Assembly: GCA_947644195.1 (NCBI GenBank)
Contig: CANRZB010000001.1
Location: 1-64,000 of the forward strand
Reading direction: 5' to 3'
Length of the DNA stretch: 64,000 nucleotides
Source: an uncultured Clostridium sp.
GTDB taxonomy: Bacteria; Bacillota; Clostridia; Lachnospirales; Lachnospiraceae
In this document: positions 9,697 to 19,073 of the stretch, one piece after another
Numbering within the stretch: the first letter of the stretch is position 1
Layout of the letters: every line of letters starts with the position of its first letter
Made by a program: the position numbers and the translations under genes
Notes under the pieces: generated by a model
What the model saw: the letters and a program-made list of their open reading frames with translations, nothing else
Told to the model about the DNA's origin: nothing
Database searches by the model: none

Positions 9697-10752
9697 TCAT
9701 TTGGTTGCTTCCGGCAGATAAGAATTATCAAAACCTGCATTTTCAGGAATTTCATGTTCCACCAACTTCTTTTCATTCAACCAGGCATAATACCGGTTCC
9801 AACGGCTGGAATCAATCATTCCCCAGTGCTCCGCTTCAGCCAGATACTGCCCACTGAGATATTCCTGGCTGCGTTTTACTAGTGTTTCATCTAATTCCGG
9901 CGCAGCTTTTAACAAAATATCTGCTGCTTCCTGCGGATGCTCTGCCGCAAATTCATACCCTTTTTGTGCAGCAGCCAAGAAAGACTTTGCCACATCCGGC
10001 TTCTCCTTCAAAAAAGTATCATTGGCAATGATGACCGGACTATAATAGTCAAACACCGGATTCATTTCCGCAAACGGCAGATAATTTGTCTCTATCTTTT
10101 CCAATTCCAGTTTGATCCCATCCCAGCCATGATAAATCCATACACTTTCAATGTCTGCATTTAAACCAGCGATAATATCCTCTACATAGGTAGAGATCAG
10201 ATTAACCTTACCAAAATCTCCTCCATCTTCTTCCACAACATTTTTAAGTACCGCCTGCTCAATCGGAGAATCCCAGGTGGCATAACTATGTCCTTCCAAT
10301 TTTCCGGGACGGTCAATTCCTGTTTTCTTTAAGGAAACCAGGCCAGAAGTATTATGCTGTAATACCGCACCAACTGCCGTGATCGGCAACGGATTCTCAC
10401 TGCCAAAAGCAGCGGCAAGAGTATCCTGGAAATCCACGCCGAACTCTGCACCGCCAGAAGCCACCATATCGGTTGCCCCGCCATCCGGCGGCTGTACGAT
10501 CGATACCTTCAGTCCGGCATCCGCAAAATATCCTTTCTCTTCCGCAACATATAGACCGGTATGATTCGTATTCGGGGTCCAGTCTAAAACCATAGTAATC
10601 TCCGTATTTTTATGATCTGCCGAGCGGTCCGATGCAGTATCTTTCTTTCCCTGATCTGCCCCACATCCGCATAATGCAACGGCCATCACGACACATAAGA
10701 ATTTCATCCATCTTTTATTTTTCAATGTACTTTCCTCCTGTTTTTCACTCAA
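9697..10752 (-). CDS. thiY: ABC transporter substrate-binding lipoprotein, NMT1/THI5-like (ThiY)
   Basis: Cys after a hydrophobic segment (MAVALCGCGADQ); LDWTPNTNHTGLYVAEEKGYFADAGLKVSIVQPPDGGATDMVASGGAEFGVDFQ. Confidence 0.88.
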   Translation of the reverse strand: MSEKQEESTLKNKRWMKFLCVVMAVALCGCGADQGKKDTASDRSADHKNTEITMVLDWTPNTNHTGLYVAEEKGYFADAGLKVSIVQPPDGGATDMVASGGAEFGVDFQDTLAAAFGSENPLPITAVGAVLQHNTSGLVSLKKTGIDRPGKLEGHSYATWDSPIEQAVLKNVVEEDGGDFGKVNLISTYVEDIIAGLNADIESVWIYHGWDGIKLELEKIETNYLPFAEMNPVFDYYSPVIIANDTFLKEKPDVAKSFLAAAQKGYEFAAEHPQEAADILLKAAPELDETLVKRSQEYLSGQYLAEAEHWGMIDSSRWNRYYAWLNEKKLVEHEIPENAGFDNSYLPEATK

Positions 10753-10784
10753 TTACCTATTTTTTCGAACCACAACTCCCTGGC

Positions 10785-11558
10785 TCATTTCTTTTCTTCC
10801 AGCTGTTTCCATGGCATAACCGCCCTTTGCAACCAATCCACCGCTTTCATCAGAAGCAGGCTTAACGCTGTAATCAGGAAAATAACAGCAAACATTTTAT
10901 CGTAGGCATAGGATTTCTTTACTCTGGTCATATATACACCCAGACCCTGGAATCCTCCTAACCATTCCGAAATTACCGCTCCTACCACCGCATAGGAAAC
11001 CGAGATCCGCACTCCGGCAAACAAATGGCTTAACCCTCCCGGCAGCTTGATATGACGGAAGATCTGCAACCTGGAGGCCCCCATTGCCTGCATCAACCGA
11101 ACCGCATCGGGATCGGCTTCCCGAAATCCATCCAACAGCCCCACCGCAATCGGAAAAAAGGTCACGATGACGACTAATGTAATTTTGGGAGCAGTTCCAT
11201 ATCCCAACCATAGTACCAAAAGCGGGGCGATGGCCACCGTGGGTACGGTCTGGGTAATGACTAGCAGAGGATACAGGGCTCGGTAAATCACATGGCAGTA
11301 TTCCATCAGAAACGCCGCCAGAAAACCCAGCCCAATACCGATCGCCAGACCTGCAAACGCCTCCCACAAAGTAACCCAGACGTGTTGCATCAGCAGTGGA
11401 AAATCCTCTACAAAGGCACCTACCACCTCCGTCGGCGACGGAAGCATATACTCCGGCAGCACGCCTACCATATGCATCATCTGCCAGAACAACAGCAAAA
11501 CTGCAATCGCCGTCAACGGAATACAATAATCAATGATGTTTCGAAACTTTTTTCTCAA
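10785..11558 (-). CDS. thiX: ABC transporter permease (ThiX)
   Basis: BPD_transp_1 features: AYVVG-type EAA loop MGASRLQIFRHIKLPGGLSHLFAGVRISVSYAVVGAVISEWLGG. Confidence 0.85.
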   Translation of the reverse strand: MRKKFRNIIDYCIPLTAIAVLLLFWQMMHMVGVLPEYMLPSPTEVVGAFVEDFPLLMQHVWVTLWEAFAGLAIGIGLGFLAAFLMEYCHVIYRALYPLLVITQTVPTVAIAPLLVLWLGYGTAPKITLVVIVTFFPIAVGLLDGFREADPDAVRLMQAMGASRLQIFRHIKLPGGLSHLFAGVRISVSYAVVGAVISEWLGGFQGLGVYMTRVKKSYAYDKMFAVIFLITALSLLLMKAVDWLQRAVMPWKQLEEKK

Positions 11559-11826
11559 TGGTCAATACCTCGCCTTCCGGCTTATAAACAATCTTGACAT
11601 ACGTAGAAACCTGGTTACATCCTCCGGCTGCCATGGCAACCTTTTGGCATCCCGTTACGATCTCCATCAGCTGGTCATACTCTCCCTCGATCGTTGTCTC
11701 AAAGGGCCCTACATAGGTGGACAGACCAAAGCTCTTAATATACGCAATGACCTCGTCCACAATACGAATCACTTCCTCATCTTCTGTTACATTGGGTAAT
11801 ACCTGAATCGCTACACTTGCATTCAT
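11530..11826 (-). CDS. MTH1187/YkoF-type thiamine-binding protein
   Basis: MNASVAIQVLPNVTEDEEVIRIVDEVIAYIKSFGLSTYVGPFETTIEGEYDQLMEIV; in the TPP riboswitch operon. Confidence 0.85.
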   Translation of the reverse strand: MNASVAIQVLPNVTEDEEVIRIVDEVIAYIKSFGLSTYVGPFETTIEGEYDQLMEIVTGCQKVAMAAGGCNQVSTYVKIVYKPEGEVLTIEKKVSKHH

Positions 11827-11934
11827 TGTTTTTCCTCCATTCTTTTTCCTGACCTGTAAACGGCTCAGCCTGTCTTCCGGTCATCTCTTGTGAACATGTT
11901 ATCGCTGCTCTTTCCGTCGATTCTCTAAACAGAA

Positions 11935-11964
11935 AAAATCTTTGGAAATGCATCCAAAGATTTT
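11935..11964 (-). terminator. Intrinsic terminator of the TPP riboswitch expression platform
   Basis: AAAATCTTTGGA-TGCATT-TCCAAAGATTTT stem followed by a T run on the minus strand. Confidence 0.8.
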
Positions 11965-11977
11965 ACGCTCTCTTGTA

Positions 11978-12084
11978 TGCGCTTCCTTCCGCCGGTATCA
12001 ACCGGATCAAGTTCCGAGGGTCAATCTTTCGATTTCTCAGCCTTCTATAAAACCTTTCGGTTTCTTACGCAGGCTCCCCTAGCG
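11978..12084 (-). ncRNA. TPP riboswitch (THI element)
   Basis: Minus strand AGGGGAGCCTGCG...GGCTGAGAAATCGAAAGATTGACCCTCGGAACTTGATCCGGTTGATACCGGCGGAAGGAAGC: thi-box consensus. Confidence 0.96.
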
Positions 12085-12284
12085 ATCTTCCAACTATTAT
12101 ACATAACTTTTTCCAAAAGTCAAATTCTTCTTTTCTGGCGCACTATCAAAATAGAAAAAACGGGAATAGTAAAAATAGAACCCTAAAAGTCTGTCTATTG
12201 TCTTTTTCCTAAATTTATTTTATAATACGGTTCGGAAATCCATAGTCCTCTGGGACTTAAAATAGAAAGTGAACTCGATTCTAA

Positions 12285-13655
12285 ATGAAATCATTACAAC
12301 GCAATTTATCCACTACCCAGATTATTGCCCTGGGATTTTTATGTGCGATTTTACTGGGCACTTTTTTACTGATTCTGCCCTGCTCCTCTGCATCTGGAAC
12401 CGTTACCCCACCGATCGACGCTCTTTTTACTGCCACCTCTTCCGTATGCGTGACAGGATTAGTAACCGTTCCTACCTATCTACATTGGAGCCTGTTCGGT
12501 AAAATAGTCATCCTGCTACTGATCCAGTTAGGCGGTCTGGGTATCATATCCTTCACCACCGGTATTATGATGGTCATTGGTAGAAAAATCACATTGAAAG
12601 ACCGAATCTTGCTGGAGGATGCCCTTAACCTGGATACCCTGGTCGGGCTGGTCAAGTTCCTCCGAAAAATTTTCTTGGGCACCTTCTTTGTCGAACTGAT
12701 CGGCGCAATCTGTTACAGCCTGGTCTTCATTCCCCGGTATGGGATCGCTAGAGGTTCCTGGTATTCCCTGTTCCACTCTGTCTCCGCCTTCTGCAATGCG
12801 GGCATAGATATCCTGGGCGATAACAGTCTGGCAGATTATCTAACCCATCCCTGGATCAATCTTGTAACTATGCTTCTCATTATCCTGGGTGGTTTAGGAT
12901 TTATCGTCTGGTGGGATGTTTTATCCGTATGGAAACAATACCGACATTCCCATCTTCCATTCAAAAAAATTCCGGGCAAACTTCATCTTCACAGCAAAAT
13001 TGTACTTCTCACCACTCTCGCCTTACTTCTGATTGGTGCGTTATCCGTCTTTCTCCTGGAATATGACAATCCCGGTACGATCGGACTTCTCCCGGGTCCA
13101 GGCAAAATTTTGGCGGCTTTCTTTCAGTCAGTCACTACCAGAACAGCAGGATTTCTGACTGTTTCCCAATCGGCCCTTCAGGAATCAACCGTTATGATCT
13201 GTCTCATGCTCATGTTCATCGGTGGCTCCTCCATCGGTACTGCCGGGGGAATTAAAACTACCACATTTGTCCTTCTGGTACTCAGCACCAGAGCTACCGT
13301 AAAAGGTCAGGAGCATGTCGTTGTTTTCGGCCGGACGATTCCTCGTAAAACGGTACAAAAAGCGTTAGCGGTTACCAGTGTAAGTTTCCTGGTGCTATGT
13401 ATCGCCATTATAGGGATGTCAATCGCTGAACCGGACGCCTCCCTGCTTGACCTTGCCTACGAAACCACCAGCGCCATCGGCACGGTAGGTCTATCCAGAG
13501 ATCTCACATCCAGCCTGCATTTGGCCGGAAAGATCATCATCATCCTCTGCATGTACCTGGGACGAATCGGCCCGATCTCTTTAGCAATCCTGTTTAACAA
13601 CCGGGCAAAACGCACTTTGATCCAGCATCCAGAAGAAAACATTACCGTAGGATAA
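12285..13655 (+). CDS. TrkH/KtrB-family potassium uptake membrane subunit
   Basis: Pore-loop motifs FTATSSVCVTGLV, FHSVSAFCNAGIDI, QSVTTRTAGF, TSAIGTVGLS; cytosolic partner gene follows. Confidence 0.92.
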   Translation: MKSLQRNLSTTQIIALGFLCAILLGTFLLILPCSSASGTVTPPIDALFTATSSVCVTGLVTVPTYLHWSLFGKIVILLLIQLGGLGIISFTTGIMMVIGRKITLKDRILLEDALNLDTLVGLVKFLRKIFLGTFFVELIGAICYSLVFIPRYGIARGSWYSLFHSVSAFCNAGIDILGDNSLADYLTHPWINLVTMLLIILGGLGFIVWWDVLSVWKQYRHSHLPFKKIPGKLHLHSKIVLLTTLALLLIGALSVFLLEYDNPGTIGLLPGPGKILAAFFQSVTTRTAGFLTVSQSALQESTVMICLMLMFIGGSSIGTAGGIKTTTFVLLVLSTRATVKGQEHVVVFGRTIPRKTVQKALAVTSVSFLVLCIAIIGMSIAEPDASLLDLAYETTSAIGTVGLSRDLTSSLHLAGKIIIILCMYLGRIGPISLAILFNNRAKRTLIQHPEENITVG

Positions 13656-13693
13656 TAAAATAGAACTAGCAACGATAGAAAGGATGGAACAAC

Positions 13694-14344
13694 ATGTATC
13701 GGAATCAATCATTTATCATTTTCGGACTGGGCAAATTTGGTGAAAGCATCGCTACCGAACTCTCTTTGGCAGGTGCAGAAGTCTTGGCAGTAGACGCCGA
13801 TAAGGAACGGGTCCATGAAATTTCAGCGACTGTAACCCGGGCCGTCGTAGCTAATGTCTGCGATGCCGAAGCCATGCACGAACTTGGGATTTCCAATATG
13901 GATGTCGCCATCGTCGCCATTACCGGACACCTGGATGCCAGTATTCTGGCGACCATTTTCTGTAAAGAAGCGGGTGTTCCATTTATCTGTGCAAAATCCA
14001 AAGACGATATTCACACCAGAATTTTGGAAAAAGTGGGAGCCGATAAAATTATCATTCCTGAACAGGAATCCGGAATCCGAGTTGCCAGACAATTACTGAC
14101 CGGCAACATCATTGATATTGTTGAGATCTCCTCCACCATTCGTATGGCAGAGATCGCAATGCGCCCAGAATGGATCGGACATTCCTTGCGGGAACTGGAT
14201 CTGCGGAACAAGCAGAATGTCAATGTGATCGCCCTTCGCCAGAACGGAGAAATCCTGGTTACGCCCGATCCCGATCTTCCACTGAGCCAGGAAATGTCCC
14301 TACTCATTATTGCAGACCAAACTGCATTAGGAAGACTGATCTGA
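13694..14344 (+). CDS. KtrA/TrkA-family RCK potassium channel regulatory subunit
   Basis: Rossmann FIIFGLGKFGESIATELSLAGAEVLAVDADKERV plus TrkA-C domain. Confidence 0.94.
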   Translation: MYRNQSFIIFGLGKFGESIATELSLAGAEVLAVDADKERVHEISATVTRAVVANVCDAEAMHELGISNMDVAIVAITGHLDASILATIFCKEAGVPFICAKSKDDIHTRILEKVGADKIIIPEQESGIRVARQLLTGNIIDIVEISSTIRMAEIAMRPEWIGHSLRELDLRNKQNVNVIALRQNGEILVTPDPDLPLSQEMSLLIIADQTALGRLI

Positions 14345-14352
14345 GAAACTAT

Positions 14353-14380
14353 TTGCATGTTGCGGGTAATATGCTATAAT
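14353..14380 (+). promoter_or_regulatory. Candidate sigma-A promoter for greA-lysS
   Basis: TTGCAT - 16 nt - TATAAT. Confidence 0.6.
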
Positions 14381-14454
14381 AAGTTGATTTCGTAAGTAAT
14401 CACAAAGCAGAGACTTCCCTGCCTATGTGATGGAAATGATGGAGGAAAAACAAA

Positions 14455-14931
14455 ATGGCAGAAAAGAAAAACATCCTGACCGAGGAAGGTCTGGCAAAGT
14501 TAGAGGACGAATTACAAGATCTCAAGGTTATTAAACGAAAAGAAGTAGCCGCAAAAATCAAGGAAGCACGTGAGCAGGGAGACTTATCCGAGAATGCAGA
14601 GTATGACGCTGCCAAAGACGAGCAGCGTGATATCGAGATCCGCATTGAAGAAATTGAGAAAATACTGAAAAATGCGGAGATCGTTACCAGTGAAGATGTG
14701 GACGCTAATGCGATCAACATTGGTTCTACCGTTCGGATCCGGGATCTGGAATTTAACGAGGAAATGGAGTACAAAATCGTAGGTTCCACGGAAGCGGATG
14801 TTTTAGGAAATAAAATTTCAAATGAATCACCGGTTGGCGTCGCATTGATTGGATCGAAAGCAGGAGATACCATTGAGGTAGAAACGCCAAACGGAGAGAT
14901 GGTACAATACCAGATTCTTGAGATAAAGTAG
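14455..14931 (+). CDS. greA: Transcription elongation factor GreA
   Basis: LTEEGLAKLEDELQDLK...AREQGDLSENAEYDAAKDEQ...ESPVGVALIGSKAGDTIEVETPNG. Confidence 0.96.
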   Translation: MAEKKNILTEEGLAKLEDELQDLKVIKRKEVAAKIKEAREQGDLSENAEYDAAKDEQRDIEIRIEEIEKILKNAEIVTSEDVDANAINIGSTVRIRDLEFNEEMEYKIVGSTEADVLGNKISNESPVGVALIGSKAGDTIEVETPNGEMVQYQILEIK

Positions 14932-14947
14932 AAAGGGGTTAATTACA

Positions 14948-16444
14948 GTGGCAGAACAGCAAAAGAAGCAGCAGGCATCGCAAGACATCAACGCATTGCT
15001 GCAGGTCAGACGGGATAAATTAGCAAACTTACAGGAAGCGGGCAAAGATCCGTTTATTATTACGAAATACGATGTGACACATCATTCCCAGGAAATCCGG
15101 GATCAGTATGATTCCCTGGAAGGCACAGAAGTATCCATTGCAGGACGAATGATGTTTAAGCGTGTCATGGGAAAAGCATCTTTTTGTAATATCCAGGATT
15201 TACAGGGCAAAATCCAGGCATATGTTGCCAGGGATGACATTGGAGAAGACTCATACAAAGACTTCAAAAAATACGATGCCGGAGATATCTTAGGCATCCG
15301 GGGAAAAGTCTTTACTACCAAAACCGGTGAAATTTCTATCCACGCTGAGGAAGTTACCCTGCTCTCCAAGAGCCTGCAGATTCTGCCGGAAAAATATCAC
15401 GGCCTGACCGATACAGATACCCGCTATCGCCAGAGATACGTTGATCTGATTATGAATGAGGACGTCAAAGACACCTTTATCAAGAGATCTAAGATTTTAA
15501 GCAGTATCCGCCGCTATCTGGACGGACAGGGGTTCATGGAAGTAGAAACCCCAATGTTAGTATCCAATGCCGGTGGAGCCGCAGCCAGGCCATTCGAAAC
15601 GCATTTCAATGCATTAAATGAAGACCTGAAACTGCGTATCTCCCTGGAGCTCTATCTCAAGCGCCTGATCGTGGGCGGTATGGAACGCGTCTATGAAATC
15701 GGCAGAGTATTCCGAAACGAAGGACTGGATACCAGGCATAACCCAGAGTTCACTTTAATGGAACTCTATCAAGCCTATACCGACTACCATGGAATGATGG
15801 ATCTGACCGAAAACCTATACCGTCACGTTGCCAGAGAAGTAACCGGATCGGAGATCTTAACCTATGGTGAGCACGAAATGGATCTCTCAAAACCGTTTGA
15901 GCGCATTACCATGGTAGACGCCGTGAAAAAATATGCCAATGTCGATTTCAATGAAGTGGCAGATACAGAAGCAGCAAAAAAATTGGCAAAGGAACACCAC
16001 CTTGAATTTGAGGATCGACATACCAAAGGCGATATCTTGAATCTGTTCTTTGAAGAATATGTGGAGGAACATTTGATTCAACCGACGTTTGTCATGGATC
16101 ATCCGATTGAGATCTCCCCATTGACGAAAAAGAAACCGGAAAACCCTGATTATGTAGAACGGTTTGAATTCTTTATGAATGGCTGGGAAATGGCCAATGC
16201 CTATTCCGAGCTAAATGATCCGATCGACCAAAAAGAACGCTTTGAAGCCCAGGAAAAAGCATTTGCGGCCGGGGATGCGGAAGCAAACCATACGGATGAA
16301 GATTTCCTCAATGCCTTGCGGATCGGTATGCCTCCAACCGGTGGTATTGGATTTGGGATTGACCGTATGGTAATGATGATGACGAACAGTCCGGCAATTC
16401 GGGACGTACTTCTGTTCCCGACGATGAAAAGTATCGAGAAGTAA
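14948..16444 (+). CDS. lysS: Lysyl-tRNA synthetase, class II
   Basis: Class II motifs: RQRYVDLIMN, FMEVETPMLVSNAGGAAARPFETHFNAL, GIGFGIDRMVMMMTNSPAIRDVLLFPTMK. Confidence 0.97.
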   Translation: MAEQQKKQQASQDINALLQVRRDKLANLQEAGKDPFIITKYDVTHHSQEIRDQYDSLEGTEVSIAGRMMFKRVMGKASFCNIQDLQGKIQAYVARDDIGEDSYKDFKKYDAGDILGIRGKVFTTKTGEISIHAEEVTLLSKSLQILPEKYHGLTDTDTRYRQRYVDLIMNEDVKDTFIKRSKILSSIRRYLDGQGFMEVETPMLVSNAGGAAARPFETHFNALNEDLKLRISLELYLKRLIVGGMERVYEIGRVFRNEGLDTRHNPEFTLMELYQAYTDYHGMMDLTENLYRHVAREVTGSEILTYGEHEMDLSKPFERITMVDAVKKYANVDFNEVADTEAAKKLAKEHHLEFEDRHTKGDILNLFFEEYVEEHLIQPTFVMDHPIEISPLTKKKPENPDYVERFEFFMNGWEMANAYSELNDPIDQKERFEAQEKAFAAGDAEANHTDEDFLNALRIGMPPTGGIGFGIDRMVMMMTNSPAIRDVLLFPTMKSIEK

Positions 16445-16523
16445 GTACCGTAAAATCAAGGCTTTTAGAGGTTGAAAGCCAGATTATACGACCGATTTAC
16501 ACCAATAAAGAGAACACGCTATT

Positions 16524-16560
16524 AAAATCACAACCACCAATAGCCGGTGGTTGTGATTTT
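16524..16560 (+). terminator. Terminator after lysS
   Basis: AAAATCACAACCACC / GGTGGTTGTGATTTT, 15-bp perfect stem with T tail. Confidence 0.85.
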
Positions 16561-16717
16561 TCCTTTGCGTACTGTTATACTACTTTTCATATTATCACAG
16601 TTTTTACCAATATTCAAACGTAACGAGACAAAAATTTTTTTCCTTTTGTATTCGTCCGCTTTGTGATATACTATACAATAGGGTTTGAAATATTACTAAA
16701 AGAAAGGTGTAGAGAAT

Positions 16718-18625
16718 ATGGGTGAAAAAAAAGAATTTAAGCCATTTATCCCTGCTGACAAGGTTGTACCGGAAATGACACTGGTATCCCTGATCCTCGG
16801 GATTATTCTGGCGGTTGTATTTGGGGCGGCGAACGCCTATCTTGGCTTGCGTGTAGGGATGACTGTGTCAGCTTCGATTCCGGCGGCAGTGATCTCGATG
16901 GGCTTGATCCGTTTTGTATTAAGACGGGACAATATTCTGGAAAATAATATGGTGCAGACCATCGGTTCTGCTGGAGAATCTTTGGCGGCAGGTGCGATCT
17001 TTACCCTTCCGGCACTGTTTATGTGGGCGGCAGAAAGTGAAGCAATTTCCGCTCCCTCTTTTTTGGAAATATCCGTGATCGCTGTGTGCGGCGGTCTGCT
17101 TGGCGTTTTGTTTATGGTGCCGCTGCGAACGGCATTGATCGTGGAAGAACATGGTGTGCTGCCCTTTCCAGAAGGAACAGCATGTGCAGAAGTTCTGCTT
17201 GCTGGAGAAAGCGGCGGAGACAAATCAAAAGTTGTATTTTCCGGACTGGGAATTTCTGCCTTGTATAAATTGATTGCTGACGGTTTCTGTCTGTTCCCTT
17301 CCGAGGTGGCATGGGAGGTCAAACCGCTTCGTGCTGGTTTTGGCGCGGACGTGCTTCCGGCATTGGCAGGCGTTGGATTTATATGCGGTAAAAAAATTGC
17401 CTCCTATATGTTTGCCGGTGGTGTGCTGGGCTGGTTTGTCATAATCCCGCTGATCAGTCTCTTTGGTGGGGACATAGTTATGGCACCGGGTACCAAGCCG
17501 ATCTCTGCTCTGGGCGCTTCCGGTATCTGGAGTTCTTATATCCGTTATATCGGCGCCGGGGCCGTGGCCGCCGGCGGAATCATCAGTCTGGTCAAATCCA
17601 TGCCAACGATTATTAAAACATTTACCAAAGCAGTGAAAGGCTTCGGGCACAAGAATGACACCGAACTCAGAACGAATAAAGATCTGCCGCTGCCTGTCGT
17701 CATGGGCGGCGCCCTCGTGATCGCCCTTGTGATCTGGCTGCTGCCGTCTGTTCCGGTCAGCCTGATTGGTGCGCTGATCATCGTTGTATTCGGGTTTTTC
17801 TTCGCCACGGTGTCCAGCCGTATGGTGGGACTGGTCGGTTCCTCCAATAACCCGGTATCGGGAATGGCGATCGCCACGTTGCTGATCGCTACGGCGATAC
17901 TGAAAGCCACCGGGAAGACAGGATATGAAGGCATGGCATCCGCAATCTGCATTGGTACCGTAATCTGTATCGTAGCAGCAATGGCAGGAGATACCTCCCA
18001 GGATCTGAAAACCGGATATATCGTTGGCGCTACCCCAATACGCCAGCAGATCGGCGAACTGGTGGGTGCACTGGTATCTGCCCTTGCGATCGGCGGTGTT
18101 ATGTATCTGCTGAATGCAGCTTGGGGATTTGGTGAGCAACAGCTTCCGGCACCCCAGGCTACCCTGATGAAATTAGTAGTGGAAGGTGTTATGGGTGGCA
18201 CTCTCCCCTGGGGACTGGTATTCTGCGGTATCTTTATCGCAGTAGTCATCGAAGTGCTTGGACTGCCTGTGCTGCCAATCGCCATTGGACTGTATCTGCC
18301 GATCTACCTTTCTGTACCGATTTTTATCGGTGGCATGATCCGCTGGTTCTTAGAGTGGAATAAATCAGGGAAAAGCAACGAAGAAAACAAAGATGTCATC
18401 GACAGAGGCGTGCTGTACAGCTCCGGCCTGATCGCCGGGGAAGGCTTGATCGGTATCCTGCTTGCCGTATTTGCTGTGATACCATTAAAAGGCGGTAATA
18501 CACCGGCAGATTTGATCAAATTGGATACGCCACTTGGAAACGCAGGCGGCGTTGTATTCTTCCTTCTTCTGCTGGCAACAATCTTCTATTTCTCTCTTCA
18601 CACGAAGAAAAAGAATGAGGCTTAA
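16718..18625 (+). CDS. OPT-family oligopeptide transporter
   Basis: Polytopic; NAYLGLRVGMTVSASIPAAVISMG, FPEGTACAEVLLAGE, GAxxxA-rich TMs typical of the family. Confidence 0.9.
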   Translation: MGEKKEFKPFIPADKVVPEMTLVSLILGIILAVVFGAANAYLGLRVGMTVSASIPAAVISMGLIRFVLRRDNILENNMVQTIGSAGESLAAGAIFTLPALFMWAAESEAISAPSFLEISVIAVCGGLLGVLFMVPLRTALIVEEHGVLPFPEGTACAEVLLAGESGGDKSKVVFSGLGISALYKLIADGFCLFPSEVAWEVKPLRAGFGADVLPALAGVGFICGKKIASYMFAGGVLGWFVIIPLISLFGGDIVMAPGTKPISALGASGIWSSYIRYIGAGAVAAGGIISLVKSMPTIIKTFTKAVKGFGHKNDTELRTNKDLPLPVVMGGALVIALVIWLLPSVPVSLIGALIIVVFGFFFATVSSRMVGLVGSSNNPVSGMAIATLLIATAILKATGKTGYEGMASAICIGTVICIVAAMAGDTSQDLKTGYIVGATPIRQQIGELVGALVSALAIGGVMYLLNAAWGFGEQQLPAPQATLMKLVVEGVMGGTLPWGLVFCGIFIAVVIEVLGLPVLPIAIGLYLPIYLSVPIFIGGMIRWFLEWNKSGKSNEENKDVIDRGVLYSSGLIAGEGLIGILLAVFAVIPLKGGNTPADLIKLDTPLGNAGGVVFFLLLLATIFYFSLHTKKKNEA

Positions 18626-18630
18626 AAAAT

Positions 18631-18981
18631 ATGGGTAAGAAAAAAAAGCTCGCTCCAAATTATATGGATACGGTATTTATTCCCTCTCCCAGTCGCCCCT
18701 GGCGCCAGGGAGAGGACGGCATTGTCGTGATTGATGTAGAAAACAAGGGACTGCACCATCGGATTGCCCAGAAATTCTGGCACAAACCAAAGGTAAGCCA
18801 TATTTCCCTCGATGCATATGGGACGGCACTCTGGAATCTGATGGACGGCAAAAACACCGTATATGATATCATTATGGCGATGAAAGAACAGTTTCCCGGT
18901 GAAGAAGACCGAATGTTGGACCGTGTGGTAACATTTCTCGGCACACTCCAGAACCATCAGTTTATCGTTATCAAACGGTAA
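18631..18981 (+). CDS. PqqD-like protein
   Basis: SHISLDAYGTALWNLMDGKNTVYDIIMAMKEQFPGEEDRMLDRVVTFLGTLQNHQFI is PqqD-fold-like; immediately follows the OPT gene. Confidence 0.75.
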   Translation: MGKKKKLAPNYMDTVFIPSPSRPWRQGEDGIVVIDVENKGLHHRIAQKFWHKPKVSHISLDAYGTALWNLMDGKNTVYDIIMAMKEQFPGEEDRMLDRVVTFLGTLQNHQFIVIKR

Positions 18982-19011
18982 TGCGTAATAGAACCAATAA
19001 GTAGTTTAAGA

Positions 19012-19041
19012 ACTCCCCAGGTGAATCATCGCCTGGGGAGT
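19012..19041 (+). terminator. Terminator after the OPT/PqqD pair
   Basis: ACTCCCCAGG / CCTGGGGAGT then AACTTTTTAAA. Confidence 0.8.
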
Positions 19042-19073
19042 AACTTTTTAAAGGACATAAAAACTAAATTAAC

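Noticed and set aside
10897-11526. 209-aa minus-strand ORF overlapping the ThiX permease
   Set aside because: Alternate frame of the permease; no family motif, and the permease frame carries the conserved EAA loop.
17225-18285. Long antisense ORFs (304 aa and 246 aa) on the minus strand
   Set aside because: They lie wholly opposite the well-supported OPT transporter; composition (runs of S, T, P, Q, H) is that of a shadow frame.
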